Below are positions 47,538-56,911 of a DNA stretch of 64,000 bases, one piece after another (position 1 is the stretch's first letter; the number at the start of each line of letters is the position of its first letter). Under the pieces are notes generated by a model. It was given only the letters and a program-made list of their open reading frames with translations. It did not search any database and had not been told where the DNA came from. The translations under genes and the position numbers were made by a program. The stretch comes from an uncultured Mailhella sp. (GTDB taxonomy: Bacteria; Desulfobacterota; Desulfovibrionia; Desulfovibrionales; Desulfovibrionaceae), in contig NZ_OZ007001.1 in the NCBI RefSeq assembly GCF_963931295.1, forward strand, positions 2,125,001 through 2,189,000, read 5' to 3'.

Positions 47538-48005
47538 CTACTCTTCCATCTGAAAATCCACGCGGATCTTGAACAGCTTTTCCGCGGGGAGGTTCATGAT
47601 GCTGACGCCGGTGCGCTCTTCGATGCCCCTGATGGTTTCGCACACGCTGTCCCAGGAGGGGCCGATGAGGGTGAACCACACGTTGAAGTCGTGGTTGCGC
47701 AGGTAGTTGTGGGTGACGCCTGGCAGGGCGTTCACGTCGGCTATGAAGGCGTCGAGCTTGTCTTCGGGCACATGGGCTCCGCAGAGCGTGGAGCGGAAGC
47801 CGAGCTTGGCCGACTGGAAGTTGGCTCCCAGGCGGCGGATGATTCTTTTTTCCTTCATGGCCTTCACGCGGTCGAGGGCTTCTTCTTCGGAAATGCCGAG
47901 CTGTCTGCCCAGCGCCTCGTAGGGGCGGGGAACCAGCGGAAAGGCCGTCTGGATGATGTCCAGCAGTTTTCTGTCGATGGTGTCCAGAGCGTCGATCTGA
48001 GCCAT
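47538..48005 (-). CDS. ahbA: siroheme decarboxylase subunit AhbA
   Basis: 155 residues, Lrp/AsnC-like fold of the AhbA/AhbB (NirDL) family. With AhbB it removes two acetate carboxyls from siroheme to give 12,18-didecarboxysiroheme. The HTH-like N-terminus DTIDRKLLDIIQTAFPLVPRPY and the core THNYLRNHDFNVWFTLIGPS match the alpha subunit; the beta-type sequence (GxxxNAMVAW-like) is absent. It follows ahbD by 92 bases. The partner ahbB is not in the window. The start has AGGAAG upstream. Confidence 0.87.
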   Translation of the reverse strand: MAQIDALDTIDRKLLDIIQTAFPLVPRPYEALGRQLGISEEEALDRVKAMKEKRIIRRLGANFQSAKLGFRSTLCGAHVPEDKLDAFIADVNALPGVTHNYLRNHDFNVWFTLIGPSWDSVCETIRGIEERTGVSIMNLPAEKLFKIRVDFQMEE

Positions 48006-48097
48006 GATGCTTCCTTGGGCGGGAAGGCGGAGCCTTGCCCGGAGAAATGTGGGCCCGCCCCGCAGGCGCGGAGCGGGCGCGGAAGGGGAAATCCCCG

Positions 48098-49276
48098 TTA
48101 TTTTGCCGCCTTGGGCTTGTACAGGCACAAAGGTTCCTGAGCCATGGGGTCGTCGGTCATGCTGTAGGCGCGGGCGCGGCAGCCGCCGCAAACCTTGTGG
48201 TATTCGCACACGCCGCACTTGCCCTTGTAGGCGCTCTGATCGCGGAACTTGAGGAACCACGGCGTCTTTTTCCAGAGCTCGGGGAAGGGGGTGTCGCGCA
48301 CGTTGCCGCAGTCGAGGGTGAGGTAGCCGCAGGGCTGGAGCTGTCCGGTATGGCTGATGAAGCAGAAGCCCGTGCCGCCGAGGCAGCCGCGCGTCATGGC
48401 GTCCATGCCGAAGTTTTCCATGTTCACGGTTACGCCTTCCTCGCGGGCCTTCTGCCGCATGATGCGGTAGTAGTGCGGGGCGCAGGTGGCCTTGAGATGC
48501 ATGGAGGTGGTTTTGCGGAAGTCGTAGAACCAGTGCAGCACTTCTTCGTATTCTTCGGCGGTGATCACCTCTTCCTGAATTTCGGCGGCCCGGCCCATGG
48601 GCACGAGCAGGAAGATGTGCCAGGCCACGGCGCCGATTTTCTCGCACAGGTGGAAGATATCCTTGAACGAGTGCAGGTTGCTCTTGGTCACCGTGGTGTT
48701 GATCTGGAATTCCACGCCTTCGGCCTTCAGGTATTCGATGCCGCGCATGGAGGCGTCGAAGGCTCCGGGCACGCCGCGGAAGGCGTCGTGGCTTGCGGCG
48801 TCGGCTCCGTCGATGGAGATGGAGCAGCGCTGGAAGCCGGCTTCCTTTATCTTGCGGGCGGACTCGGGCGTGATGAGCGTGCCGTTCGGCGACATGACGC
48901 AGCGCAGGCCCTTGTCGCGGGCGTAGGCGGCGAGTTCATAGACGTCGGCGCGCATCATGGGATCGCCGCCGGTGAAGATGATGATGGGCTCGCCGACTTC
49001 GGGGAAGGTGTCGATGAGGGCCTTGGCTTCCGCGGTGGAGAGCTCGCCCGGATAGGGTTCGGGATGAGCTTCGGCGCGGCAGTGCTTGCAGGCCAGGTTG
49101 CAGGAACGGGTGACTTCCCAGGCGATGAGGCGGCACTTGGGAGAGCCGTCGGGCAGGAAGCGGGGTTTTGCCGTGGCGGGATGCCCGCCGGGGGCTCCGT
49201 CGGGAACGCGACCCATGGGATGCCCGCCGGGATGGCAGGCCCCCAGCGAGGAGAGGGCGGAGTCGTGGCCGTTCAT
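48098..49276 (-). CDS. ahbD: radical SAM heme synthase AhbD
   Basis: 392 residues. Converts Fe-coproporphyrin III to heme by oxidative decarboxylation of two propionates. The radical SAM cysteines are C59, C63 and C66 (CNLACKHC); the family segment LKATCAPHYYRIMRQ and a SPASM-like C-terminal cluster (CGVCEYHKVCGGCRARAY) are present. The N-terminus contains two HPGGHP/GGHP repeats of unknown role. I use ATG 49276, which overlaps the hemB stop as TGATG; 49288 is an alternative. Co-translated with hemB. Confidence 0.94.
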   Translation of the reverse strand: MNGHDSALSSLGACHPGGHPMGRVPDGAPGGHPATAKPRFLPDGSPKCRLIAWEVTRSCNLACKHCRAEAHPEPYPGELSTAEAKALIDTFPEVGEPIIIFTGGDPMMRADVYELAAYARDKGLRCVMSPNGTLITPESARKIKEAGFQRCSISIDGADAASHDAFRGVPGAFDASMRGIEYLKAEGVEFQINTTVTKSNLHSFKDIFHLCEKIGAVAWHIFLLVPMGRAAEIQEEVITAEEYEEVLHWFYDFRKTTSMHLKATCAPHYYRIMRQKAREEGVTVNMENFGMDAMTRGCLGGTGFCFISHTGQLQPCGYLTLDCGNVRDTPFPELWKKTPWFLKFRDQSAYKGKCGVCEYHKVCGGCRARAYSMTDDPMAQEPLCLYKPKAAK

Positions 49277-50274
49277 CAGCGAATCCATCCTTCGCGGAGG
49301 GCTTCCACGGTGAAGTAGGTGATGATCATCTTGGCGCCGGAACGCTTGAGGCCGATGAGCGATTCCATGATGACGGCCTTGCGGTCGATCCAGCCGTTCT
49401 GGGCGGCGGCGCAGATGAGGGAGTATTCGCCGCTCACCTGATAGGTCACGAGCGGCACGTCGAAGGTGTCGTGCATGAGGCGGATGATGTCCTGATAGGG
49501 GCCCGCGGGCTTGACGATGAACATGTCCGCGCCTTCGTCGATGTCGGCCTGCATTTCACGCAGGGCTTCCTGCGCGTTGCCGGGATCCATCTGATAGGTG
49601 CGGCGATCGCCGAAGTGGGGGGCGGATTCCGCTGCGTCGCGGAAGGGGCCGTAGTAGGCGGAAGCGTACTTCACGGCGTAGGACATGATGGGCGTTTCCT
49701 CGAATCCGGCCTTGTCGAGAGCGGTGCGCAGGGCGAGCACGCGGCCGTCCATCATGTCGGAGGGAGCCACGATGTCGGCGCCGGCTTCGGCCTGGGAAAC
49801 GGCGGTTCTGGCGAGCAGGTCGAGGGTCTGGTCGTTGAGCACGTGGCCGGTCTTGTCGCCGTCGGCAATGATGCCGCAGTGGCCGTGCGAAGTGTATTCG
49901 CACAGGCACAGGTCGGTGATGACGACAAGGTCGGGCCAGTTCTTTTTAATCATGCGGGTGGCGCGCTGCACGATGCCGTCCCTGGCGTAGGCGCCGGAGC
50001 CCAGCGGATCCTTTTCGGCGGGAATGCCGAAGAGCAGCACGGAGCGCAGGCCGAGCTTCACGGCTTCGCCGATTTCCTTTTCGAGTTCGGCAAGGGAAAG
50101 CTGGAACTGGCCGGGCATGGAGTTGATGGGCTGACGGAAATGTTCGTCGGGGGTGTCCACCACGAAGTAGGGCATGATGAGATCGGCGGCGGAAAGGGAG
50201 GTTTCGCGCACCATGTCGCGAAGAGCGGGAGTGCGGCGCAGACGGCGGCCGCGATGGAAGGAAAGTTCGGTCAT
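49276..50274 (-). CDS. hemB: porphobilinogen synthase (delta-aminolevulinate dehydratase)
   Basis: 332 residues. Condenses two 5-aminolevulinate molecules to porphobilinogen. The zinc-type metal motif is [14 protein letters not shown]; Schiff-base lysines are in [17 protein letters not shown] and [20 protein letters not shown] eight bases before ATG 50274 fixes the start. The stop overlaps ahbD by one base, tying tetrapyrrole formation to the final heme steps. Confidence 0.98.
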   Translation of the reverse strand: MTELSFHRGRRLRRTPALRDMVRETSLSAADLIMPYFVVDTPDEHFRQPINSMPGQFQLSLAELEKEIGEAVKLGLRSVLLFGIPAEKDPLGSGAYARDGIVQRATRMIKKNWPDLVVITDLCLCEYTSHGHCGIIADGDKTGHVLNDQTLDLLARTAVSQAEAGADIVAPSDMMDGRVLALRTALDKAGFEETPIMSYAVKYASAYYGPFRDAAESAPHFGDRRTYQMDPGNAQEALREMQADIDEGADMFIVKPAGPYQDIIRLMHDTFDVPLVTYQVSGEYSLICAAAQNGWIDRKAVIMESLIGLKRSGAKMIITYFTVEALREGWIR

Positions 50275-50541
50275 GACAATATCCTTTGCGCCGGAAGGGC
50301 GCGTCAACGGTCCAATGAAAACGACAAGGAAGATAACACCGGCCCCGGCCTTTGAAAAGGGCCGGAGTCACGGTCGGGGCAGTAGAACTTTTATGAGAGC
50401 GGAAGGCGTCGGGAAGGGCGCGGCGGGAGATGTTGCGCGGCAAAGGGCGATGCGGGAGGAAGCCCGCAGCCTCCGGCGGGAATGGTTTCGAGACACGCGC
50501 AACGATGAGAACGTTGCCCTGCCGCGGGAACGGACGCTGCG

Positions 50542-51468
50542 TCAGAGCTGGAAGAGGAAGACCATGACGGGCATGGTTATGACGCAAAGCAGGGTGGAGA
50601 CCACGTTGATGAGGCTCGCGTATTCGCCGTTGTGTCCGTAGAGGTGGGCCATCTGGGTGACGGTGGAGGCGCAGGGCGCGGCGGCCGCAAGAAAGCTGAT
50701 GAGCAGAATGGTGGAACCGTCTGCGGTACAGGAGGCAAGGCCGCTGACACGGAAGACGAGAAGGGTGAGCAGCGGCAGCACGAGCAGACGCAGGGCGACG
50801 ATGAGGGGCAGTTTTTTGTAGGCGAGAATGCGGCGGAAGTTCACGGAGCCTATGAGCATGCCCGTGACTATCATGCACAGGGGTCCTATCATGCTGCCTA
50901 CGGCGTGTACGGCAAGGCGCGGCACTTCAGGGAAGTGCAGCCCGGAAACAAAGAGCAGCGCACCTGCGAACATGGCCAGTATGTTGACGTTGAACAGAAT
51001 GTTGCGCAGATGGAACTGTCCGTGCTTATGGAGCAGCGTATAGCAGTGCGTCCAGAAAAGCGCGGTCTGGCCGATGAGAAAGCCGCTGGTATAGAGTACC
51101 CATTCGGGGCCGAACACATAAATGACTATGGGAATGATGAGGTTGCCGCCGTTGGAATAGATGGCGGAAGCCTGTTCCACGGGATCGAGCCTGAGCGGAC
51201 GCCGTACGAGCATGTTGAACACGATGGCCAGCGACTGGGAAATGGCGGCAGCTACGAGCGAGAGAAAAAGGCCCTGCAGCTTTTCCCCGGAGAATTCCAC
51301 CTGAAAGGCGTCGAGCATCATGCACGGGCCGACGATGTACAGGGCCACCGCGGCCAGAGGCGCGCTGTCTTCGGCCTTGAGCAGGCGCAGCCGGACCACG
51401 GCATAGCCCATGAGAACCATGAGGAGCATGGCGGCTATCTGCTTGCCGAGAAGAAGAGAAATAATCAT
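50542..51468 (-). CDS. AEC (auxin efflux carrier) family transporter
   Basis: 308 residues with about ten membrane segments and the two-half AEC layout: KQIAAMLLMVLMGYAVVRLRLL at the start and SFLAAAAPCASTVTQMAHLYG near the C-terminus. Members export or import organic acids such as malate; substrate is unknown. It lies in the heme block between ahbC and hemB on the same strand, with a terminator after ahbC and a weak ribosome site, so linkage to heme metabolism is not shown. Confidence 0.85.
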   Translation of the reverse strand: MIISLLLGKQIAAMLLMVLMGYAVVRLRLLKAEDSAPLAAVALYIVGPCMMLDAFQVEFSGEKLQGLFLSLVAAAISQSLAIVFNMLVRRPLRLDPVEQASAIYSNGGNLIIPIVIYVFGPEWVLYTSGFLIGQTALFWTHCYTLLHKHGQFHLRNILFNVNILAMFAGALLFVSGLHFPEVPRLAVHAVGSMIGPLCMIVTGMLIGSVNFRRILAYKKLPLIVALRLLVLPLLTLLVFRVSGLASCTADGSTILLISFLAAAAPCASTVTQMAHLYGHNGEYASLINVVSTLLCVITMPVMVFLFQL

Positions 51469-51705
51469 GGAAAGGCTCTTGGGGAAAATGCGGAAAGGCG
51501 GGATGCGGGGGCCGGAACAAAGGAGCGAACGCGACGCCCGGCGCGCGGCCTTGGGCTTCATGCGGCGCTGTTCGGGCTCAACGCCGGAATTTCGGTGGAA
51601 CTGCCTCACCGCGCGACGCATGATGTCGTGCGTTTCTCCGGAAGGGAGGAGCTTGCGCTCACGCGGCGGCAGACCGTGACGGGGAAAACGCGGAAGCGAT
51701 ACATA

Positions 51706-51737
51706 GAAAACGGGGAAGCTCCGCGGAGCCTCCCCGT
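51706..51737 (-). terminator. terminator after ahbC
   Basis: On the minus strand AACGGGGAGGCTCCGC pairs with GCGGAGCTTCCCCGTT (one mismatch), followed by TTTT. Confidence 0.75.
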
Positions 51738-51753
51738 TGTGGTGAGCGATGTG

Positions 51754-52938
51754 CTACTTGATGCCGATTTCTTCGTCGGTGAGGTAGCAGGCCGGATCTT
51801 CGGCCCATTCGTCGCCGTAGTAGGCTTCGGCGCGGGAGCGGAAGTTGCCGCCGCAGATGTTCAGGAAGCGGCACTTGGCGCAGCGGCCCTTCACGTAGGG
51901 CTTCTTGTCCTTGAGCTTGTGCAGCAGTTCGATGTTCGGGTCGTCCCAGATTTCGGAGAAGGGACGTTCAAGCACGTTGCCGAACACGTGATGACGCCAG
52001 AACTGGTCGGCGGAAACGTCGCCGTTCCAGGAAATGCAGCCTATGCCGCGGCCGGAGCTGTTGCCTTCGTTGAACTGCAGCAGCTGGAACACTTCTTCGG
52101 CGCGCTTGGGATCTTCCTTGAGCAGGCGCATCCACACGTAGGGACCGTCGGCGTGGTTGTCCACGGTGAGCACTTCCTTGGGAGTGCCGGCGTCGAAGCA
52201 TTCGCGGGTCTTGTCCATGATGAGATCGACCACGGCGCGGGTTTCCTGATGGTTCAGGTCTTCATTGATGAGCTCGGTGCCGCGGCCCGAGTACACCAGG
52301 TGATAGAAGCACACGCGGGGAATGTTGCGTTCGCGCAGGATGTCGAAAATCTTGGGTATTTCCACGGCGTTGCGCTTGTTGATGGTGAAACGCAGGCCCA
52401 CCTTGATGCCTTCTTCGCGGCAGTAGTCGAGGCCTTCGAGTGCCCGGCGGAACGCGCCCTTCACGCCGCGGAAGTGGTCGTGGACCTCTTCGCCGCCGTC
52501 GAGGGAAACGCCCACGTAGGAAAGGCCGACTTCCTTGAGCTGTCTGGCCATGGCGCGGTCGATGAGCGTGCCGTTGGTGGAAATGACCGCACGCATGCCC
52601 TTGCTGGTGGCGTAGCTGGCAAGTTCGGGCATGTCCTTGCGGATGGTGGGCTCGCCGCCGGAAAAGAGCATGACCGGCGCGCCGTAGGCGGCGAGGTCGT
52701 CGATCATGACCTTGGCCTGTTCGGTGGAAATGGGATCGACGCCCTTGTCGGTTTCGGCCTGGGCGTAGCAGTGGACGCATTTAAGGTTGCAGCGGCGCGT
52801 CATGTTCCAGACGACGACCGGCTTCTTGTCGGCGGAGAACTGGAGAAGGTGAGAAGGCAGCTTGCCGGACTGGCGACCGTAACGCAGGGCGTCGGAGGGT
52901 TCCACCTGTCCGCAGTAAAGCTTTGAAATACCAATCAT
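51754..52938 (-). CDS. ahbC: radical SAM 12,18-didecarboxysiroheme deacetylase AhbC
   Basis: 394 residues. Removes the two acetate side chains of didecarboxysiroheme to give Fe-coproporphyrin III. Radical SAM cysteines are C50, C54 and C57 (CNLKCVHC); FSGGEPTIRKDMPE and STNGTLID are SAM-binding parts. The C-terminal auxiliary cluster CAKCRFLNICGGNFRSRAEA is typical of AhbC/NirJ proteins. GAGGA seven bases before the ATG. It is followed by its own terminator. Confidence 0.94.
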   Translation of the reverse strand: MIGISKLYCGQVEPSDALRYGRQSGKLPSHLLQFSADKKPVVVWNMTRRCNLKCVHCYAQAETDKGVDPISTEQAKVMIDDLAAYGAPVMLFSGGEPTIRKDMPELASYATSKGMRAVISTNGTLIDRAMARQLKEVGLSYVGVSLDGGEEVHDHFRGVKGAFRRALEGLDYCREEGIKVGLRFTINKRNAVEIPKIFDILRERNIPRVCFYHLVYSGRGTELINEDLNHQETRAVVDLIMDKTRECFDAGTPKEVLTVDNHADGPYVWMRLLKEDPKRAEEVFQLLQFNEGNSSGRGIGCISWNGDVSADQFWRHHVFGNVLERPFSEIWDDPNIELLHKLKDKKPYVKGRCAKCRFLNICGGNFRSRAEAYYGDEWAEDPACYLTDEEIGIK

Positions 52939-53390
52939 GTAGTGTCCTCACTGGGCGTTGTATGGGAAAGACGGAGCGGAATGCGCCGCTTCGTCGCCAT
53001 GTTGCATGGAAAACGTTGGTTCTGCCGCATTTCGGCGGCAGACCGGGCCACATCATAGCCGCACCGGCTCCGGGAATCAAGTGACGCCGGCAACCTAGCG
53101 CGAAACTTCGGAAGAAAACGCCGTGCTGTCCGGCACGCGGAGGCGCTTTGTCCGGCGCTCGTTCCGTAGGGGGCGGCCTGCCGGATTCACCAGGCGCTCT
53201 CCTTGGAAGTAGAAGCGCGGGGATTGTCGGCGCGGTCGGGCTTGCTCTGCGCCATTCTCGCGGAGCAATGAAGCGCCGGTTTCGGCAACGGAGCCGGGGA
53301 TTTTCGTTTGTGCAGGCGGGACGCCCCGTTCTCCGTCAGGGCGGCGAAGGTCGGGCGGAAGGGCCTCGACGGGGCCGCTTTCCTGCGGCG
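52939..53390. other. leader region of ahbC, no gene seen
   Basis: No supported coding region. A hairpin CTGCCGC-ATTTCG-GCGGCAG at 53022-53041 lies about 85 bases before the ahbC start and could be part of an mRNA leader; the promoter is not clear. mnmA ends at the upstream edge on the same strand. Confidence 0.4.
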
Positions 53391-54431
53391 CTAATCCAGA
53401 ATGCCGCCTGCAAGCACGAAGCCGTCCGCGTCGTACACGGCGGCGATCTGTCCGGGGGCCGGAGGCTGCTGGGGAGTGTCGAAGGTTATGGTCATGCGGT
53501 CTTCGGCCACGCTCACGTGGGCGGGCGTCGGAGCCTGATGGTAGCGCACGCGCACGAAGAGCCGTTCCGGCCAGAGGTCGGGGGAGACCATGAGATTCAG
53601 CGCTCCGGCGGAACACGTGGTTGCGGGAAGCATGTTCTTAGGCCCGACCACGAGGGTGTTGGAATCCCGCAGACGCCTCAGCACGTAAAGCGGCTCCTTC
53701 CAGGGAATGCCGAGTCCGCGGCGCTGGCCTTCGGTGTACTGCCAAAGTCCCCGATGCTGCGCGATGACGCGGTTTTCTCCGGCGAGAAGCACGGGGCCGG
53801 GGCCGGGCAGACGCAGGCCGCGGGCGCGGCGCTCTTCGAGCCAGGCGTAGTGGTCGTCGCCCGGAATGAAGCAGATTTCCTGACTTTCGGCGGGCACGGG
53901 CGGCGTGATGCCGCGCTCGGCAAGACTGGCCCGGATGTCGGATTTTTTCCATTCCGCGAGCGGAAAGAGGCAGCGGCGCAGGCGCTCGACGGGCACCAGC
54001 GCGAGAAAGTAGCTCTGGTCCTTGGTGCCGTCGCGTCCTGCGCGCAGCGTCCGGCCGTAGACGGGGTGCTCCGTCACGGCGGCGTAGTGACCGGTGGCGA
54101 ACGCTTCGCCGTAGTTCATGGCGCAGTCGAACAGGCGACCGAACTTCATGGTCCGGTTGCACAGGGCGCAGGGGTTGGGGGTGCGCGCCCGGGCGTGTTC
54201 TTCGGCAAAGGGAGTCATGACGCAGCGGCGGAACTCTTCGGAAAGATCCACCACGTGCAGGGGAATGCCGAAGGAACGGCAGAGGGCTTCCATGGCGGGA
54301 ACAGCTTCGGTTCCGGCCGCTCCGGGAAGAAAGCGCGCGTGCAGAGCCGTGACAGCGTGTCCCTGTTCCCTGAGGCTGAGCAGGGCGAAGAGGCTGTCGG
54401 TTCCGCCGCTTATGGCAACTGTGACGTTCAT
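53391..54431 (-). CDS. mnmA: tRNA-specific 2-thiouridylase MnmA
   Basis: 346 residues. Adds sulfur to U34 of tRNAs for Lys, Glu and Gln. The ATP-binding P-loop is ISGGTDS (residues 7-13); the catalytic cysteines are C91 (NPCALCNRTMKFG) and C187 (ESQEICFIP). LWQYTEGQRRGLGIPW is the central tRNA-binding signature. Somewhat shorter than E. coli MnmA. I start at ATG 54431; the frame runs back to 54569 over the promoter of the next gene. Confidence 0.93.
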   Translation of the reverse strand: MNVTVAISGGTDSLFALLSLREQGHAVTALHARFLPGAAGTEAVPAMEALCRSFGIPLHVVDLSEEFRRCVMTPFAEEHARARTPNPCALCNRTMKFGRLFDCAMNYGEAFATGHYAAVTEHPVYGRTLRAGRDGTKDQSYFLALVPVERLRRCLFPLAEWKKSDIRASLAERGITPPVPAESQEICFIPGDDHYAWLEERRARGLRLPGPGPVLLAGENRVIAQHRGLWQYTEGQRRGLGIPWKEPLYVLRRLRDSNTLVVGPKNMLPATTCSAGALNLMVSPDLWPERLFVRVRYHQAPTPAHVSVAEDRMTITFDTPQQPPAPGQIAAVYDADGFVLAGGILD

Positions 54432-54503
54432 GGGCTTCAGTGTGCCATCGGCGGACGAAGAGGGCAAGACCGATTCTCCGCCCTCAGGCCGAATCTCTTC
54501 CCG

Positions 54504-54532
54504 TTGCCAATCCGCAGGGAAGGATTTATGCT
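54504..54532 (+). promoter_or_regulatory. promoter of the lipoprotein gene
   Basis: TTGCCA (54504-54509), 17-base spacer and TATGCT (54527-54532), 54 bases before the start codon. Confidence 0.6.
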
Positions 54533-54586
54533 GATACTTCCTGATATTCGGGAAATTCGGACAACCCATCGAAACGAGGTGTCTCC

Positions 54587-55327
54587 ATGAAACATATTCT
54601 GGCCTGCGCGGCGCTCTGCGTCGTGACGCTTCTCGGCGGATGCGTCGGCGCTCCCATCTACAGAGGTCTGGACGCCGCCACCGGCGATTTCGTGTCCACG
54701 TCGTCCCCCACGGTGAGCGTGAAGGCCGCGGAAGGATATGCCAACGTGCTTTCCGGCTACACGCTGTGCCGCGTGCCCTACGAGAACAGCTTCATGAACA
54801 GCGTGTCCGCCAACGTGTGGTTCTCGCTTCAGGAACGGGAAGGCTCGCAGCTCGCCGTCATGCTGGCCGAGTGCCCCACCGGACTGATCTGGGAAGTGCG
54901 CGCCGTGGGCGTGGAATATCAGAAGCTGAAGGTGTTTTACGAGAGCAACGGCGTCGGCCCCAACGACGCTACCGTGCGCGTGTATGTGCGTCCGGCCTCC
55001 ATGGATCCGTGGACGCCCCTGTTCCTCGGCGCAGGAAAGACGGCCTGGAAGGGCGACACGCTGGTGGCGCGTTATGAATGGACGAGCACCACGCAGAAGG
55101 ACAAGCTGGTGGTCGAATACCGCGAACCGGCGCCCGAACTGCTGGCCGGCATGAATCCGCGCGTGACCGATATTTCGGCGTTCATCGCTCGCTCGCAGAA
55201 GGCGTTTACGCTGGAAGGCGTGACCGAGCCCGTCTCGCCCGTCGCCCGCGTGGGCGTCGGCATTTCCGACAGTCTCCTCGCGCCCGTGGTGGGGTCGGTG
55301 AGCACCAATCAGATCATTCTGTTCTGA
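54587..55327 (+). CDS. Desulfovibrio-type lipoprotein of unknown function (DUF4851-like)
   Basis: 246 residues. Lipoprotein signal MKHILACAALCVVTLLGGC with a clear lipobox. The mature part is beta-rich (NVLSGYTLCRVPYENSFMNS, VSVKAAEGYANVL) and resembles DUF4851 proteins found mainly in Desulfovibrio; that assignment is from memory of the family and moderate. No catalytic motif seen. Monocistronic, with its own promoter. Confidence 0.7.
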   Translation: MKHILACAALCVVTLLGGCVGAPIYRGLDAATGDFVSTSSPTVSVKAAEGYANVLSGYTLCRVPYENSFMNSVSANVWFSLQEREGSQLAVMLAECPTGLIWEVRAVGVEYQKLKVFYESNGVGPNDATVRVYVRPASMDPWTPLFLGAGKTAWKGDTLVARYEWTSTTQKDKLVVEYREPAPELLAGMNPRVTDISAFIARSQKAFTLEGVTEPVSPVARVGVGISDSLLAPVVGSVSTNQIILF

Positions 55328-55659
55328 TCGAAGTGAAGCGGAAGCGGTGCGTCCGGCTTTTGCCGGCAAGGGGTGCTCGTTCGACTTTCCGCAGCTTGAG
55401 GCCCGCAGGCCCGAAGCGCCGGGGACTCGCCGCACGGATGCCGTGAGTTTCGGCCTGAGTCCGGGCCCGACGCTCCGGCCTGATGATCGCCGGTCGCTTC
55501 TTTATTGATGATGTGGCGATGCCGGTGCCGCCTGCGTCAGGCGTCGGCGCATCGCGGCTTCTTCTCCGAAGCGAAAGGCCGCCTGCTGACGGGGCTGGGC
55601 GCGGTGATCGCGCGAGCATTCCCGCGGCCCGGCCGCACCGTCCGTGCTCCTTTTTTGAC
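55328..55659. other. intergenic region before rpsF promoter, no gene seen
   Basis: 332 GC-rich bases with only short unsupported open frames. No clear terminator for the lipoprotein gene was found. Confidence 0.4.
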
Positions 55660-55688
55660 TTGACAGAAGCGCGGCGCCCTAGTAAATA
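55660..55688 (+). promoter_or_regulatory. promoter of rpsF-rpsR-rplI-dnaB
   Basis: Perfect -35 TTGACA (55660-55665), 17-base spacer, TAAATA (55683-55688). The 20 bases 55652-55671 are identical to 25252-25271 in front of the structured RNA candidate. Confidence 0.65.
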
Positions 55689-55771
55689 CGATAGTTCACC
55701 TTGTTCGCCGTATGGTTTTTCCGGCAGGAAGTCGGAAGCGGCGGACCTCTGACCGTAAGGAGATATCCTAC

Positions 55772-56086
55772 ATGCGCAAAATGGAAACCCTGCTGCTCCT
55801 TTCTCCGGAGCTGTCTGTGGAAGAGCGCGAAACCGTCCTGAAGACCATGGACGAAGTCATCACCCGCGAAGGCGGCAAGATGCTCGTCGTGGATCAGTGG
55901 GGCATGCGCGACCTGGCCTATCCCGTCCGCAAGCAGATGCGCGGCTTCTATGTTCGTCTTGAATATGCCGCTCCTTCTCAGCTCGTGGCTGAACTGGAAC
56001 GCATCATCCGCATCACCGACGGCGTGTTCAAGTTCATGACCGTCAAGCTGGCCGACTCCGTCGAAGCCACCGAGGAGGTCGCGTAA
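55772..56086 (+). CDS. rpsF: 30S ribosomal protein S6
   Basis: 104 residues. S6 of the small subunit. [22 protein letters not shown] and [21 protein letters not shown] are typical, as is [25 protein letters not shown] upstream fixes the ATG at 55772. First gene of the usual rpsF-rpsR-rplI cluster; stop and next start overlap by one base (TAATG). Confidence 0.97.
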   Translation: MRKMETLLLLSPELSVEERETVLKTMDEVITREGGKMLVVDQWGMRDLAYPVRKQMRGFYVRLEYAAPSQLVAELERIIRITDGVFKFMTVKLADSVEATEEVA

Positions 56087-56349
56087 TGGCTTTCCGTAAG
56101 AAGTTTGCTCCTCGCCGCAAGTTCTGCCGCTTCTGCGCCGACGCCGAACTGGCTCTCGACTACAAGCGTCCCGACATTCTCCGCGACTTCATCACCGAAC
56201 GCGGCAAGATCGTCGCCCGTCGCATTACCGGCACCTGCGCCAAGCATCAGCGCGCTCTGACCACCGAAATCAAGCGCGCCCGCCAGATGGCCCTGCTGTT
56301 CTACACTTCCGCTCATTCCAGCGAACTCAAGAAGAAGACCAACATCTAA
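56086..56349 (+). CDS. rpsR: 30S ribosomal protein S18
   Basis: 87 residues. S18 with zinc-ribbon-like start [23 protein letters not shown] and the [22 protein letters not shown] core. It binds next to S6 in the 30S platform. Overlaps rpsF by one base and precedes rplI by 16 bases. Confidence 0.97.
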   Translation: MAFRKKFAPRRKFCRFCADAELALDYKRPDILRDFITERGKIVARRITGTCAKHQRALTTEIKRARQMALLFYTSAHSSELKKKTNI

Positions 56350-56365
56350 CGGCATAGGAGACAAA

Positions 56366-56884
56366 ATGAAAGTTATTCTTCGTGCCGACGTTGAAAAGCT
56401 CGGTCACCTTGGCGACATCGTCAATGTCAAGCCCGGCTACGGCCGCAACTATCTGCTTCCTCAGCAGCTTGCCAGCCTGGCCACTCCCGCCAACATCCGC
56501 GTGTTTGAACTCGAACGCAAGAAGCTGCAGGCCCGCATGGACGCCCTCCGCGCCGCTGCCGCCGACCTCGCTTCCAAGCTCGAAGGCGTGGTGGTGACCA
56601 TCGCCATGCGCGTTGGCGAAAACGACAAGCTCTATGGTTCCGTCACCCCGGCCATGATCGGCGACGCTCTCGCCGCCATGGGCATCGAAGTGGATCGTCA
56701 TCGTCTGCTTCTCGACGGCTCCATCCGCACCCTGGGCGAACACAACGTGCGCGCCCGTCTGCATGCCGACGTGGTTCCTTCCTTCACCGTGAAGATCGTG
56801 TCTGAAGAAAAGCACATCGCTGAAGAAGAAGCCCCCGTGGAAGCTCCCGCCGCCGAAGCGGAAGCTCCTGCTGAAAATGCCTAA
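56366..56884 (+). CDS. rplI: 50S ribosomal protein L9
   Basis: 172 residues. N-terminal L9 signature KVILRADVEKLGHLGDIVNVK and PGYGRNYLLPQQLA, a long connecting helix and a C-terminal rRNA-binding domain, followed by a roughly 25-residue acidic Ala/Glu/Pro tail (EEEAPVEAPAAEAEAPAEN) beyond the usual end. TAGGAGACAAA precedes the ATG. Confidence 0.97.
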   Translation: MKVILRADVEKLGHLGDIVNVKPGYGRNYLLPQQLASLATPANIRVFELERKKLQARMDALRAAAADLASKLEGVVVTIAMRVGENDKLYGSVTPAMIGDALAAMGIEVDRHRLLLDGSIRTLGEHNVRARLHADVVPSFTVKIVSEEKHIAEEEAPVEAPAAEAEAPAENA

Positions 56885-56911
56885 TCAGCTTCCCCGGAAG
56901 CCTGACGAGTC

